From: Flavobacteriales bacterium | Lineage (GTDB): Bacteria > Bacteroidota > Bacteroidia > Flavobacteriales_D > Crocinitomicaceae | Assembly: GCA_022361195.1 (NCBI GenBank) | Contig: JAKSBJ010000244.1 | Location: forward strand, 1 to 64,000 | Reading direction: 5' to 3' | DNA: 64,000 nt | Shown: piece by piece, positions 45,399 to 52,991 of the stretch | Position numbering within the stretch: the stretch's first letter is position 1 | How the letters are laid out: the number at the start of each line of letters is the position of its first letter | Translations under genes and position numbers: made by a program | Notes under the pieces: generated by a model | Seen by the model: the letters and a program-made list of their open reading frames with translations, nothing else | What the model was told of the DNA's origin: nothing | Database searches by the model: none

Positions 45399-45415
45399 AA
45401 TCCGCTCGGGACCTC
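45399..45415 (+). repeat. 17-base copy of the tRNA-Cys 3' end
   Basis: AATCCGCTCGGGACCTC is identical to 45233-45249, covering the 3' T arm, the 3' acceptor strand and the base after it. The two copies are 166 bases apart in direct orientation. The second has no 5' tRNA part, so it is either a broken tandem tRNA-Cys or an attachment-site-like repeat. It lies directly before a terminator, as the intact copy does. Confidence 0.8.
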
Positions 45416-45422
45416 CAGTAAC

Positions 45423-45448
45423 CTCCAGCATTTGTTGGAGTTTTTTTT
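45423..45448 (+). terminator. Terminator after the tRNA-Cys fragment
   Basis: Stem CTCCA/TGGAG with an 8-base loop followed by eight T residues. It is unrelated in sequence to the terminator after the intact tRNA. Confidence 0.75.
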
Positions 45449-45495
45449 ATGTTTGATTGTTCGTTGCAATAGTCATCCGAACCATTAATGAGTTT

Positions 45496-46299
45496 CTATT
45501 TAATTCCACTGTACACCTCAAAATACCTTCTTCCCAATTCTCTCACCCCTTTTGCATCGTAATGAATCGGTTCCTCTGGATCGGCTTGAATGGTGAAAGG
45601 ATTAGTAGGATCTACGTAATAGGTGTTTTCAAGCCGTTTAGGCGTGTTTTTAATAATTTCCTGAATCTTGATACCCTCTTCACTATTATTAGCCCAAGAA
45701 GGCACCATTCCACCTAAAATAAAAGGAACATCTGGTTCCTGAATGTCTTCTCGGAAATCCCGGATAAATTGATCCAGGTTTTGCTGATAATTTTCATTTT
45801 CCTCATTCGCATCCGATTCTCCCTGATGCCATAAAATGGTGCTGAGTTCACTGGAAGGAAATTGGGTCATGCACCATTGTAATCTTTCGACAGCATCATC
45901 ATAGTATTCATCTCCCCTATTCCAATCACCCGAAGCAAAAGAGCTTCCCGCAACTGCAGCCGGAACAATTAATACTTTCTTATCTTCCTCTAAAAACCGA
46001 TTGGCAAACAACTTGGCAAAAGTTAAGGCAATACCTACCCTATTCTCCAACTTAGTACGATGTTCTAAAGGCTCTTTAGCCTCAATAATTTTCATGTCGT
46101 TTCTATCAAAACGACCCAACTGTTTAATTCGATCATCGGGAGCATCCAGTATTGGATCGTAACCTTGGCCGTAATGGGTATTTGACTGACCCATTACTAA
46201 AATAATTTGATAGCTTTCTTCAAAAGCCTCGTCCTTTCTGGTACAAGCTGTGGAAAGCATTAACAATGACCCTAAAAAGAGCAAAGATTTGGGTTTCAT
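45496..46299 (-). CDS. Sialate O-acetylesterase-like (SASA) lipoprotein
   Basis: A lipoprotein of 267 residues from ATG 46299 (a start at 46308 is equally possible). The lipobox is LMLSTAC. The mature part is an SGNH-type carbohydrate esterase: GQSNTHYG with the nucleophile Ser, WHQGESDANEEN, and HYDAKGVRELG with the His. Such enzymes remove acetyl groups from carbohydrates. The target sugar is unknown. It is alone on its transcript, 80 bases from the end of the T9SS type A gene upstream. Confidence 0.87.
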   Translation of the reverse strand: MKPKSLLFLGSLLMLSTACTRKDEAFEESYQIILVMGQSNTHYGQGYDPILDAPDDRIKQLGRFDRNDMKIIEAKEPLEHRTKLENRVGIALTFAKLFANRFLEEDKKVLIVPAAVAGSSFASGDWNRGDEYYDDAVERLQWCMTQFPSSELSTILWHQGESDANEENENYQQNLDQFIRDFREDIQEPDVPFILGGMVPSWANNSEEGIKIQEIIKNTPKRLENTYYVDPTNPFTIQADPEEPIHYDAKGVRELGRRYFEVYSGIK

Positions 46300-46334
46300 G
46301 CCATACAAACGGCTATTTCCTTTTTTTTATTGCA

Positions 46335-46366
46335 TAAAAAAACCCCCATCGTTTCCGATGAGGGTT
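46335..46366 (-). terminator. Terminator after the T9SS type A protein
   Basis: On the minus strand the arms AACCCTCATCG and CGATGGGGGTT (one G-T type mismatch) enclose a four-base loop and run into seven T residues. It starts 22 bases after the stop. Confidence 0.88.
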
Positions 46367-46387
46367 CTCAATTCTATTTCTTAGTAA

Positions 46388-47782
46388 TTATTGCTTAACT
46401 ACTTTGATTGTTTGCTCTGAGTCTCCCTGTGTCAAGTTTACAAAGTAAGTTCCAGCTGGTAATTCTACCATATCCATTACTTCTTTGTTTACCGCATATC
46501 CAGAGAATACTCTTTCTCCAACCAAGTTGTACAATGTGTAACCAAACTCTCCGTCTAACTCAATTACGAAGTTTCCGTTTGTTGGATTTGGATAAGCCTC
46601 AAAAGACAATGACTCATCTTCGATTCCTACTTGTGAGTTGATTGTTGCTGAATCAGTATATGTACATCCACCAGGCGCCATAATTGTTACTGTATAAGTT
46701 CCAGCAGGTACATTCAATAAGTTTTGATCATCATCAAAATCTCCTGTTCCATCATTATCCCAGTCAAATGTTAATGGGAATGCTCCTCCTGTGATTGTTA
46801 AATAAACAGACCCCATTCCAGCGATTAACTCATCATCAGTTGATAAAGTAGCTGCTGGTTGAGCGTTTACTACTACAGTTACAGTATCTTCCGCGATACA
46901 AGCTGATCCTGTTGCATCATCAACAATGTACTCATAGGTTCCAACAGAAGGAACGAATTCAACACTATCCGTAACTCCTAAGTTCCAGTCGTACCCTGAA
47001 GCTCCACCTGATCCGTAAAGTAATAAAGTATCACCTTCACAAAGCTCAGTAGCTGAAGCATTTGCTTCTACTGCTCCTACAGGCAATGCCATGTTCAAGA
47101 ATGCATCTGCAATTGACTCTGTTGTAGCATTGTCAATGAATCCTCCTCCTGATGAAGAGTAAAGCAAATAGTAAATTCTGTCAGTTGAACCAAGGTTAAG
47201 AATGTTGTGCTGATCATCATTCGTGTTGGTAGCCCAAGTGTGTGATACACTAGCATCCTCAGGAATAATCATCATGTGGTTAATTGATGGGTCAAAAGCT
47301 GAGTGAACTCGTTTTACGAAAACATCATAGTTTGTACCCAAAACAGTTGTAGAAAACACATGCTCATCAGCAGTTCCACTTCCGTCTGCTCCGTTATTTC
47401 CAGTAATGTAGAAATCAGTAACAGCATCTAAATCAGCAACCATTACAAACAATCCTGGTAAGTGTCTTGTGAAGTACTCTCCAGTAGTTCCAAAAGAAGC
47501 ACTAGCCATAATTGCATCATCCGAATAAGGAATATTTGTAGCAAAGTTGGTGTTTAGACGGTTACCACCATCGTACATATCTCCTCCACCGTCACCGATG
47601 TCTCCAATTCCACCATCATAAGCAAATACATACATAGATGGTACCAAGTCTGTAACATCTTCGTAGTCTGCATTTACATTACATAATACCGCATCCAAAG
47701 GCGGTTCTTGTGCGAATAATCCACCACTTACTGCAACAGCAGCGGCTAAAAACCCGTTTCTCAAAGAGTAAAGTTTAGTCAT
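46388..47782 (-). CDS. T9SS type A sorting domain-containing secreted protein
   Basis: A 464-residue secreted protein. The signal peptide is about 1-24 (ending GGLFAQ). Residues 25-235 form an unrecognised beta-rich domain with YDGGIGDIGDGGGDMYDGG, possibly a calcium or Gly/Asp-rich loop. Two Ig-like segments follow (about 240-305 and 310-385: LCEGDTLLLYGSGG; AFPLTFDWDNDGTGDF). Residues about 395-464 are the type A sorting domain: AYPNPTNGNFVIEL, ending in PAGTYFVNLT and KVVKQ. This signal sends the protein through the T9SS and is usually removed. Function of the main domain is unknown. Upstream is TAAGTTTG as a -7 box (47809-47816, minus). Confidence 0.9.
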   Translation of the reverse strand: MTKLYSLRNGFLAAAVAVSGGLFAQEPPLDAVLCNVNADYEDVTDLVPSMYVFAYDGGIGDIGDGGGDMYDGGNRLNTNFATNIPYSDDAIMASASFGTTGEYFTRHLPGLFVMVADLDAVTDFYITGNNGADGSGTADEHVFSTTVLGTNYDVFVKRVHSAFDPSINHMMIIPEDASVSHTWATNTNDDQHNILNLGSTDRIYYLLYSSSGGGFIDNATTESIADAFLNMALPVGAVEANASATELCEGDTLLLYGSGGASGYDWNLGVTDSVEFVPSVGTYEYIVDDATGSACIAEDTVTVVVNAQPAATLSTDDELIAGMGSVYLTITGGAFPLTFDWDNDGTGDFDDDQNLLNVPAGTYTVTIMAPGGCTYTDSATINSQVGIEDESLSFEAYPNPTNGNFVIELDGEFGYTLYNLVGERVFSGYAVNKEVMDMVELPAGTYFVNLTQGDSEQTIKVVKQ

Positions 47783-47808
47783 AATTTTAATTTTAAATTA
47801 AAGCTCTA

Positions 47809-47816
47809 CAAACTTA
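47809..47816 (-). promoter_or_regulatory. -7 box of the T9SS type A gene
   Basis: TAAGTTTG on the minus strand matches TANNTTTG and lies 26 bases before the start codon. Confidence 0.5.
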
Positions 47817-48067
47817 GTCGATTTATTACACTTTTAAAAATAAATTTACCGCTGGCAATCAACAATATAGTTTTCATAATAATCATTTAACATCCATTTC
47901 GATGTCTAAACACTTATTATCTTTGTTAATATATCTTTGACAGTTGTCATTTTTGTACATACCTCACTTTTAGATAATCACACAACCAAACCTTCGGATA
48001 AAGTTCTTTTTTCCCTATAACTTTACTCTAAAGTGAACAAATTGTCTTTTTTTTGTTAGACAAACCC

Positions 48068-50176
48068 ATGTATTGCTACTTATCTAAACCGCTTTTTGCA
48101 TTAAGTTTTTTAATGCTGGTGCTGAGTCCATTTACTCATCAGGCAAAAGCCAACACCCTTGATTCTCTTCAAAAGGTGCAGAAGTCTCAGGTAGATCGTA
48201 AAGAGCGATTTGAAACTCAATTCCAAATAGGAACTTATTATCTCCAGGAAAATAAGTTTGATTCGGCCATTTTTGCTTACAAGCGATCATTGGAAATTTC
48301 ACCCAAAAATGACTTCGCCTTACAGGCTAAAGCCTTAGATGCAATTGCTGATGCAAATATGTATAATGAACAAATTCTTGAGGCTGCCACTTATTATGAT
48401 TTAGCCATAATAGCTTATAAAAAAGCGGATAGTGATCCAGCTGCTCTTGCCGATTGTTATATGCATTACGGGCGATCTTATTATGGTCAGGCTCAATACG
48501 ATTCGGCCATGACCTACTATATGGAGGCGAAAAAGATATTTGATCAGGAAGAAATAAAAACCCCACAATACGGCTATCTACTCCATTACATTGGTTCTGT
48601 ATTTAAGCGACAAAAGCAGATGCAAGAAGCTTGCGAATACTACCATCTTGAAATTGAATTTGGAAAAGAAAATGAATATGATGAAGTATATGCCGAAGGA
48701 CTTTATTTGGCGGCAGATTGTATAGACGATCCTAAAGAACAACTAGCTCAAAATATTAAAGCATTCCGCATTTACGAACAAAAAGGCAATGAACGTATGA
48801 TGGGTCTAATGTATGGCAATGTCGCTTTGTCTTATCAGGATTACGGAATGTTGGATAGCGCCTTTGTTTGGCAAAAGAAAGCACTTGAACTTAAGCGTAA
48901 AGCAGGGTCTCAAAGCTCTATTTCCGGTTCTTTAACCCAAATAGGAAACCTGTTGGTGGTCATGAAAAACTATTCGGCTGCTATTCCCTATTTCCGTGAA
49001 GCTGAAGAACTGGCACAACAGGTTGAACTAAAACGATACATTCGATTAGAAGAGGTTTATTTTGGCTTTTACAACCTCCATTATCAAACTAAAAATTACC
49101 GCGAAGCCTGCGAATACCTTCAACTTCATTATTTATACAAAGACTCATCTCAATCCTTAAATCATCAAAATGAAATTAGGGAGATGGAGTTAGCCTATCA
49201 AACTGAAAAAAACGAAGCTGAAATTGAGTTATTGAAACGCGACAATAGCCTTAAGGAAAAAGAAAAGAAAGTGGCCGAGATGGAGGCGAACAGTGAGTCC
49301 AGAGCTAAAAAACTCTTTTTAATTGCCGGAATTGTTGTTTTGCTACTTGGAATTTTGGCCTTGTTTAAGTTCCTAGAATCTCAAAAGCGTAAAAAGATCA
49401 TTGAGTACCAAAAAGTAGTAGTTGAAGAGAAAAACAAGGACATTACCGACTCTATTGTTTACGCCAGTACCATTCAGCAAGCCATTATCCGTTCGCAGGA
49501 TAATATTCGAGAGATGTTTAAAGACTTCTTTGTTTTTTACAAAGCAAGAGACATCGTTTCGGGTGATTTTTATTGGGCTCATGAGACTGAAGATGGAAAA
49601 AAACTGGTGGTGGTTGCTGACTGCACGGGACATGGAGTTCCAGGTGCAATGATGAGTATGTTAGGCTCTGCTTTTTTGAACGAGATTGTCATTGAACGAA
49701 AAGAGCGGGCACCAGATCAAATTTTGAATCGCATGCGCGAGCAGGTAAAACGGGCATTGGATAAGGAAGGTACTAATGATGGTATGGACATGGCTGTCTG
49801 TTGCATTGAAGGAGATACAATGACTTTTGCTGGAGCAAACTTGCCGCTTTATGTACTTCGCGAAAATGAGATTCATGTTTTAAAAGGAAATAAGCAACCG
49901 GTTGGTAACTTTGCCTCTGAAGAAAAACCTTTTGAATCTCAAGAAATGGTTGTACAAAAAGGGGACTTGGTTTATTTATTCTCAGATGGATTTGCCGATC
50001 AGTTTGGAGGCCCTAAAGGCAAAAAATATAAATATCAAACTTTACGTAAGAAGCTACTTGATATTTGCTCTAATTCCCTAAGTGACCAAGGTAAATTGTT
50101 ACGTTCTGAGTTTGAAATGTGGAAAGGAGATATGGAGCAGGTAGATGATGTTTGTATGCTTGGTTTTAAGGTATAA
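48068..50176 (+). CDS. TPR-containing SpoIIE/PP2C-type serine phosphatase
   Basis: A 702-residue sensor phosphatase from ATG 48068 (a TTG at 48053 is in frame). Order: signal peptide about 1-29 (FTHQAKA), TPR repeats about 35-350 (ALDAIADANMYNEQILEAATYY), coiled coil about 365-415, TM about 420-440 (LFLIAGIVVLLLGILALF), coiled linker, SpoIIE domain about 460-702 with VSGDFYW, ADCTGHGVPGAM, FSDGFAD and VDDVCML. Same architecture as 12119-14095. A periplasmic TPR sensor controlling a cytoplasmic phosphatase is inferred. The gene is monocistronic as far as seen; its stop lies 2 bases from the convergent glycosyltransferase. Confidence 0.92.
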   Translation: MYCYLSKPLFALSFLMLVLSPFTHQAKANTLDSLQKVQKSQVDRKERFETQFQIGTYYLQENKFDSAIFAYKRSLEISPKNDFALQAKALDAIADANMYNEQILEAATYYDLAIIAYKKADSDPAALADCYMHYGRSYYGQAQYDSAMTYYMEAKKIFDQEEIKTPQYGYLLHYIGSVFKRQKQMQEACEYYHLEIEFGKENEYDEVYAEGLYLAADCIDDPKEQLAQNIKAFRIYEQKGNERMMGLMYGNVALSYQDYGMLDSAFVWQKKALELKRKAGSQSSISGSLTQIGNLLVVMKNYSAAIPYFREAEELAQQVELKRYIRLEEVYFGFYNLHYQTKNYREACEYLQLHYLYKDSSQSLNHQNEIREMELAYQTEKNEAEIELLKRDNSLKEKEKKVAEMEANSESRAKKLFLIAGIVVLLLGILALFKFLESQKRKKIIEYQKVVVEEKNKDITDSIVYASTIQQAIIRSQDNIREMFKDFFVFYKARDIVSGDFYWAHETEDGKKLVVVADCTGHGVPGAMMSMLGSAFLNEIVIERKERAPDQILNRMREQVKRALDKEGTNDGMDMAVCCIEGDTMTFAGANLPLYVLRENEIHVLKGNKQPVGNFASEEKPFESQEMVVQKGDLVYLFSDGFADQFGGPKGKKYKYQTLRKKLLDICSNSLSDQGKLLRSEFEMWKGDMEQVDDVCMLGFKV

Positions 50177-50178
50177 GC

Positions 50179-51330
50179 TTACTTCCTTTTCTTCTCTAAT
50201 TCCTCGTGAATAACATTCTCTATTGCTTCACATTCGGCATAATGATCATAACGTTCGCGGGCTACTTTTGCCGCATTTTTTGCTTTTTGCTCAGCTCGTT
50301 GCTCATCAATCATAAGGGTTTCATATGCCTGGCAGAACTCTCTTATTTTTCCAGGAGTATAAAGTTCACCATACTCGCCCCAATCCAATAACTCCGGCGT
50401 TCCAGATGTATTGGTTCCAATAATTTTGCAACCAAAGAGCATTGCTTCAATGGTTACCATTCCAAAAGTTTCTCCTTCCGAAGCCATCACAAAAACATCT
50501 ACAGCCTTATAAAAGGTTCCTACATTAGCCATAAACGGACGAATGTGCACAGCCTTAGATAAACCATAACGTTCAATGGTCTTTTGCAAATCATCAAAAT
50601 ATTCTTCTGCTTCACCTTTTGTCTTCTCTCCTACCAATAATAACTGCAAGTTTGGAAATTTCTTTCTCAACTCCAGGAGTGCATTTACGACAAACATTTG
50701 CCCTTTTAATGGATCAAATCGACCGATAATTCCAAGCATAGGAACATCAGTGTCCAAATCCAATTCAAAACGCGCCTGGGTTTGCGGAATGGACTGATAA
50801 AGCAATTTTTGAACATCTAATCCCAGAGGAATTATATGCACCCTTTCTGAAGGAAACCGAGTCTTGTCTGCCACCTGATCTGCTAAAAACTTTAAGGGAG
50901 AGATCCAAATATCGATTTTAGAATATCTGCGGGTATGAATAAAGTCTTTCTTGTTCACACCAAGCTGCATGGCCTGTTGATAAAGCAATACAATGTTTCG
51001 TTTTTTGAGATAACGTTTACAAATACCTGTGACACTCATATCACGATTATCCCTAATCCATAGAACATCCAGCTCGTGTTTCTCAACTTTCTCAGCTAGT
51101 TTACGTGCATTTTTTCGATCACCGTATTTCTTATTACGAACAACCCTATCCACACGCATATGCACATTTTTACTTTCGTGATATAAGGGACTGTCGTTGA
51201 CGCAAAATAAAACAACCTCAGAACCTCTTTCTTTCATCCAACCTGCATGGCGAAGGACATTCATTTCCAATCCTCCCCAACTTGTTGAACTACAATAAAA
51301 TCCTATTCTAAGTTGTTTCCTTTGATTCAT
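50179..51330 (-). CDS. GT4-type glycosyltransferase
   Basis: A 383-residue GT-B glycosyltransferase. I place the start at ATG 51330 (MNQRKQLRIGFYCSSTSWGG); the longer frame from 51372 is coded by the terminator of the upstream protease gene. The nucleotide-sugar domain shows GRFDPLKGQ, the EX7E motif in EGETFGMVTIE, and ends SGTPELL. It could build surface or envelope glycan; no sugar cluster surrounds it, so the acceptor is unknown. Confidence 0.9.
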   Translation of the reverse strand: MNQRKQLRIGFYCSSTSWGGLEMNVLRHAGWMKERGSEVVLFCVNDSPLYHESKNVHMRVDRVVRNKKYGDRKNARKLAEKVEKHELDVLWIRDNRDMSVTGICKRYLKKRNIVLLYQQAMQLGVNKKDFIHTRRYSKIDIWISPLKFLADQVADKTRFPSERVHIIPLGLDVQKLLYQSIPQTQARFELDLDTDVPMLGIIGRFDPLKGQMFVVNALLELRKKFPNLQLLLVGEKTKGEAEEYFDDLQKTIERYGLSKAVHIRPFMANVGTFYKAVDVFVMASEGETFGMVTIEAMLFGCKIIGTNTSGTPELLDWGEYGELYTPGKIREFCQAYETLMIDEQRAEQKAKNAAKVARERYDHYAECEAIENVIHEELEKKRK

Positions 51331-51337
51331 AAGCAGC

Positions 51338-51363
51338 AAAAAACCCCGACAAAAGCCGGGGTT
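51338..51363 (-). terminator. Terminator after the M48 protease
   Basis: Perfect stem AACCCCG/CGGGGTT with an 8-base loop, followed on the minus strand by a run of T residues. It lies 24 bases after the protease stop and 8 bases before the glycosyltransferase start. Confidence 0.9.
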
Positions 51364-51387
51364 AAATTTCATGAATATTCTATTGAT

Positions 51388-52314
51388 TTACAATTGTTCT
51401 AAGAATTCTATTCTTTTTTCAATTGGTGGATGTGTTGCAAAGATTCCCGATAAGCCCGAAAAAGCCGAACCTTTTTCTTTAGGGTTGTTCTCAATAAACA
51501 TCGATTTTACGTCATTGCTTTTAACATCCTCAACGGTTGATCGTCCGGAAATTTTACGCAAAGCATTCGCCAAAGCATCAGGACGTTTCGTCATCTCAGC
51601 CGCAGCTGCATCAGCTAAATACTCTCTTTTTCGTGAAAGTGCAAAACGGAAAACGATGGTCAACAAATAAACCAAAGCACTCACCGCCAAAATAATCAGC
51701 ATAACTCGTGCGTCTTGCTTTTTACGCCCTCTACCTCCCCAAATTAACGAACGGAACATAACCTGTACCACAAAACCTAAAATTCCAACAAAAATGATGG
51801 AGATAATAAGCAGTTTTACATCTCTATTGATAATATGAGCCAACTCATGCGCGATAACACCTTCTAATTCGGCATCATCCAATTTTTCAATGATACCCCG
51901 AGTTAGTGTAATTGTATACGTCTTCTCATTTAATCCACTGGCAAAAGCGTTCAACGCATCCGTTTCCATAATTTGGATTTGAGGCATTGTGATACCCTGC
52001 GACATGCAAAGATTCTCCACCAAGTTGTACACCCTCATGTTCGATTTTCTATCGAGTGTATGAGACTGCGTGGAGTATTGAATCATTTTTGCATTGAAGA
52101 AATAAGCTATTACGAACCAAATTCCAATAGCCCCCAAAACGATGGGTACTACTCTCATAAAGTCGTACATCATATACTCATCCCAAACACCATTGTTTAA
52201 AATAAACAAAATGAGAAAAAGACCACCTAATATAACAGTAGGAAAGCCGATCAATAATAAGATCGACTTTATATTATTGGACTGAATTTGTCCGTGTAAT
52301 CCTTTGTAAGCCAC
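51388..52314 (-). CDS. M48 family metallopeptidase (HtpX-like)
   Basis: A 308-residue membrane protease. TM helices about 18-38 and 50-72, and two further ones near 170-185 and 205-225 (LLIISIIFVGILGFVVQVMF; VMLIILAVSALVYLLTIVF). The zinc motif is HELAH in GVIAHELAHIINRD near residue 155, with a downstream REYLADAAAAE Glu. The active site faces the cytoplasm in HtpX; it degrades damaged membrane proteins. It starts 11 bases after the LemA gene, a common pairing in Bacteroidota. Confidence 0.94.
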   Translation of the reverse strand: MAYKGLHGQIQSNNIKSILLLIGFPTVILGGLFLILFILNNGVWDEYMMYDFMRVVPIVLGAIGIWFVIAYFFNAKMIQYSTQSHTLDRKSNMRVYNLVENLCMSQGITMPQIQIMETDALNAFASGLNEKTYTITLTRGIIEKLDDAELEGVIAHELAHIINRDVKLLIISIIFVGILGFVVQVMFRSLIWGGRGRKKQDARVMLIILAVSALVYLLTIVFRFALSRKREYLADAAAAEMTKRPDALANALRKISGRSTVEDVKSNDVKSMFIENNPKEKGSAFSGLSGIFATHPPIEKRIEFLEQL

Positions 52315-52325
52315 TGTTTAAATTC

Positions 52326-52889
52326 TTAAAATTCAACTTTTGGAGCCTGATCTAGTTCTTCTCTTTGAACTACACCTAAATCAAAATAAGGCTCTTCAGA
52401 AAACTTGAACATTCCAGCAATAATGTTGCTTGGGAATTTTTGAACTTTCGTATTTAACTCTCTAGTTGTTGAGTTAAAAAAGCGTCTCACAGCAGCAAGC
52501 TTATTCTCAATGTCAGACATTTCATTTTGCAACTGCATAAAGTTTTGGTTTGACTTTAAATCCGGATAAGCCTCCATTTGCATTGAAAATTGTGACATTG
52601 CACCAGATAAAGCAACCTCAGCAGCAATTTTATCATTTACCGTTCCAGCTGACATGGCTCTATTACGAGCTTGTGTTACCTGTGTAAGAACACTTTCTTC
52701 CTGCTTAGCATATCCTTTAACAGATGCTACTAATTGTGGAATTAAATCGTGTCTTTGTTTTAATTGAACGTCAATGTCTGCGAAAGCTTTATCACGATTG
52801 TTTTTTAAGCTTACCAAACCGTTATACATGGCTACAAACCATATAAGAAGGAGTACAACTACTCCAATGGCTACCCATAATCCTATCAT
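52326..52889 (-). CDS. LemA family protein
   Basis: A 187-residue membrane-anchored protein: one N-terminal TM (VAIGVVVLLLIWFVAMY), then the LemA helical domain: YNGLVSLKNNRDKAFADIDVQLKQRHDLIPQLV, FNSTTRELNTKVQKFPSNIIAGMF and the C-terminal EPYFDLG region. LemA family members are found in many bacteria; their role is not settled. Precedes the M48 protease by 11 bases, so the two are co-expressed and may act together. Confidence 0.95.
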   Translation of the reverse strand: MIGLWVAIGVVVLLLIWFVAMYNGLVSLKNNRDKAFADIDVQLKQRHDLIPQLVASVKGYAKQEESVLTQVTQARNRAMSAGTVNDKIAAEVALSGAMSQFSMQMEAYPDLKSNQNFMQLQNEMSDIENKLAAVRRFFNSTTRELNTKVQKFPSNIIAGMFKFSEEPYFDLGVVQREELDQAPKVEF

Positions 52890-52991
52890 CTTTGTTTTTG
52901 TTAGTCGTTTGTAAGATTAAATATAGCTAAAAAAGCGGAATAGAGTCAAGATTTAAACTAAAAAAATTAGCAAAATGTTAATTTAGTTTGA

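Noticed and set aside
45399-45415. Second tRNA-Cys gene
   Set aside because: Only the 3' T arm and acceptor strand are present; no D arm, anticodon arm or 5' acceptor strand precedes it.
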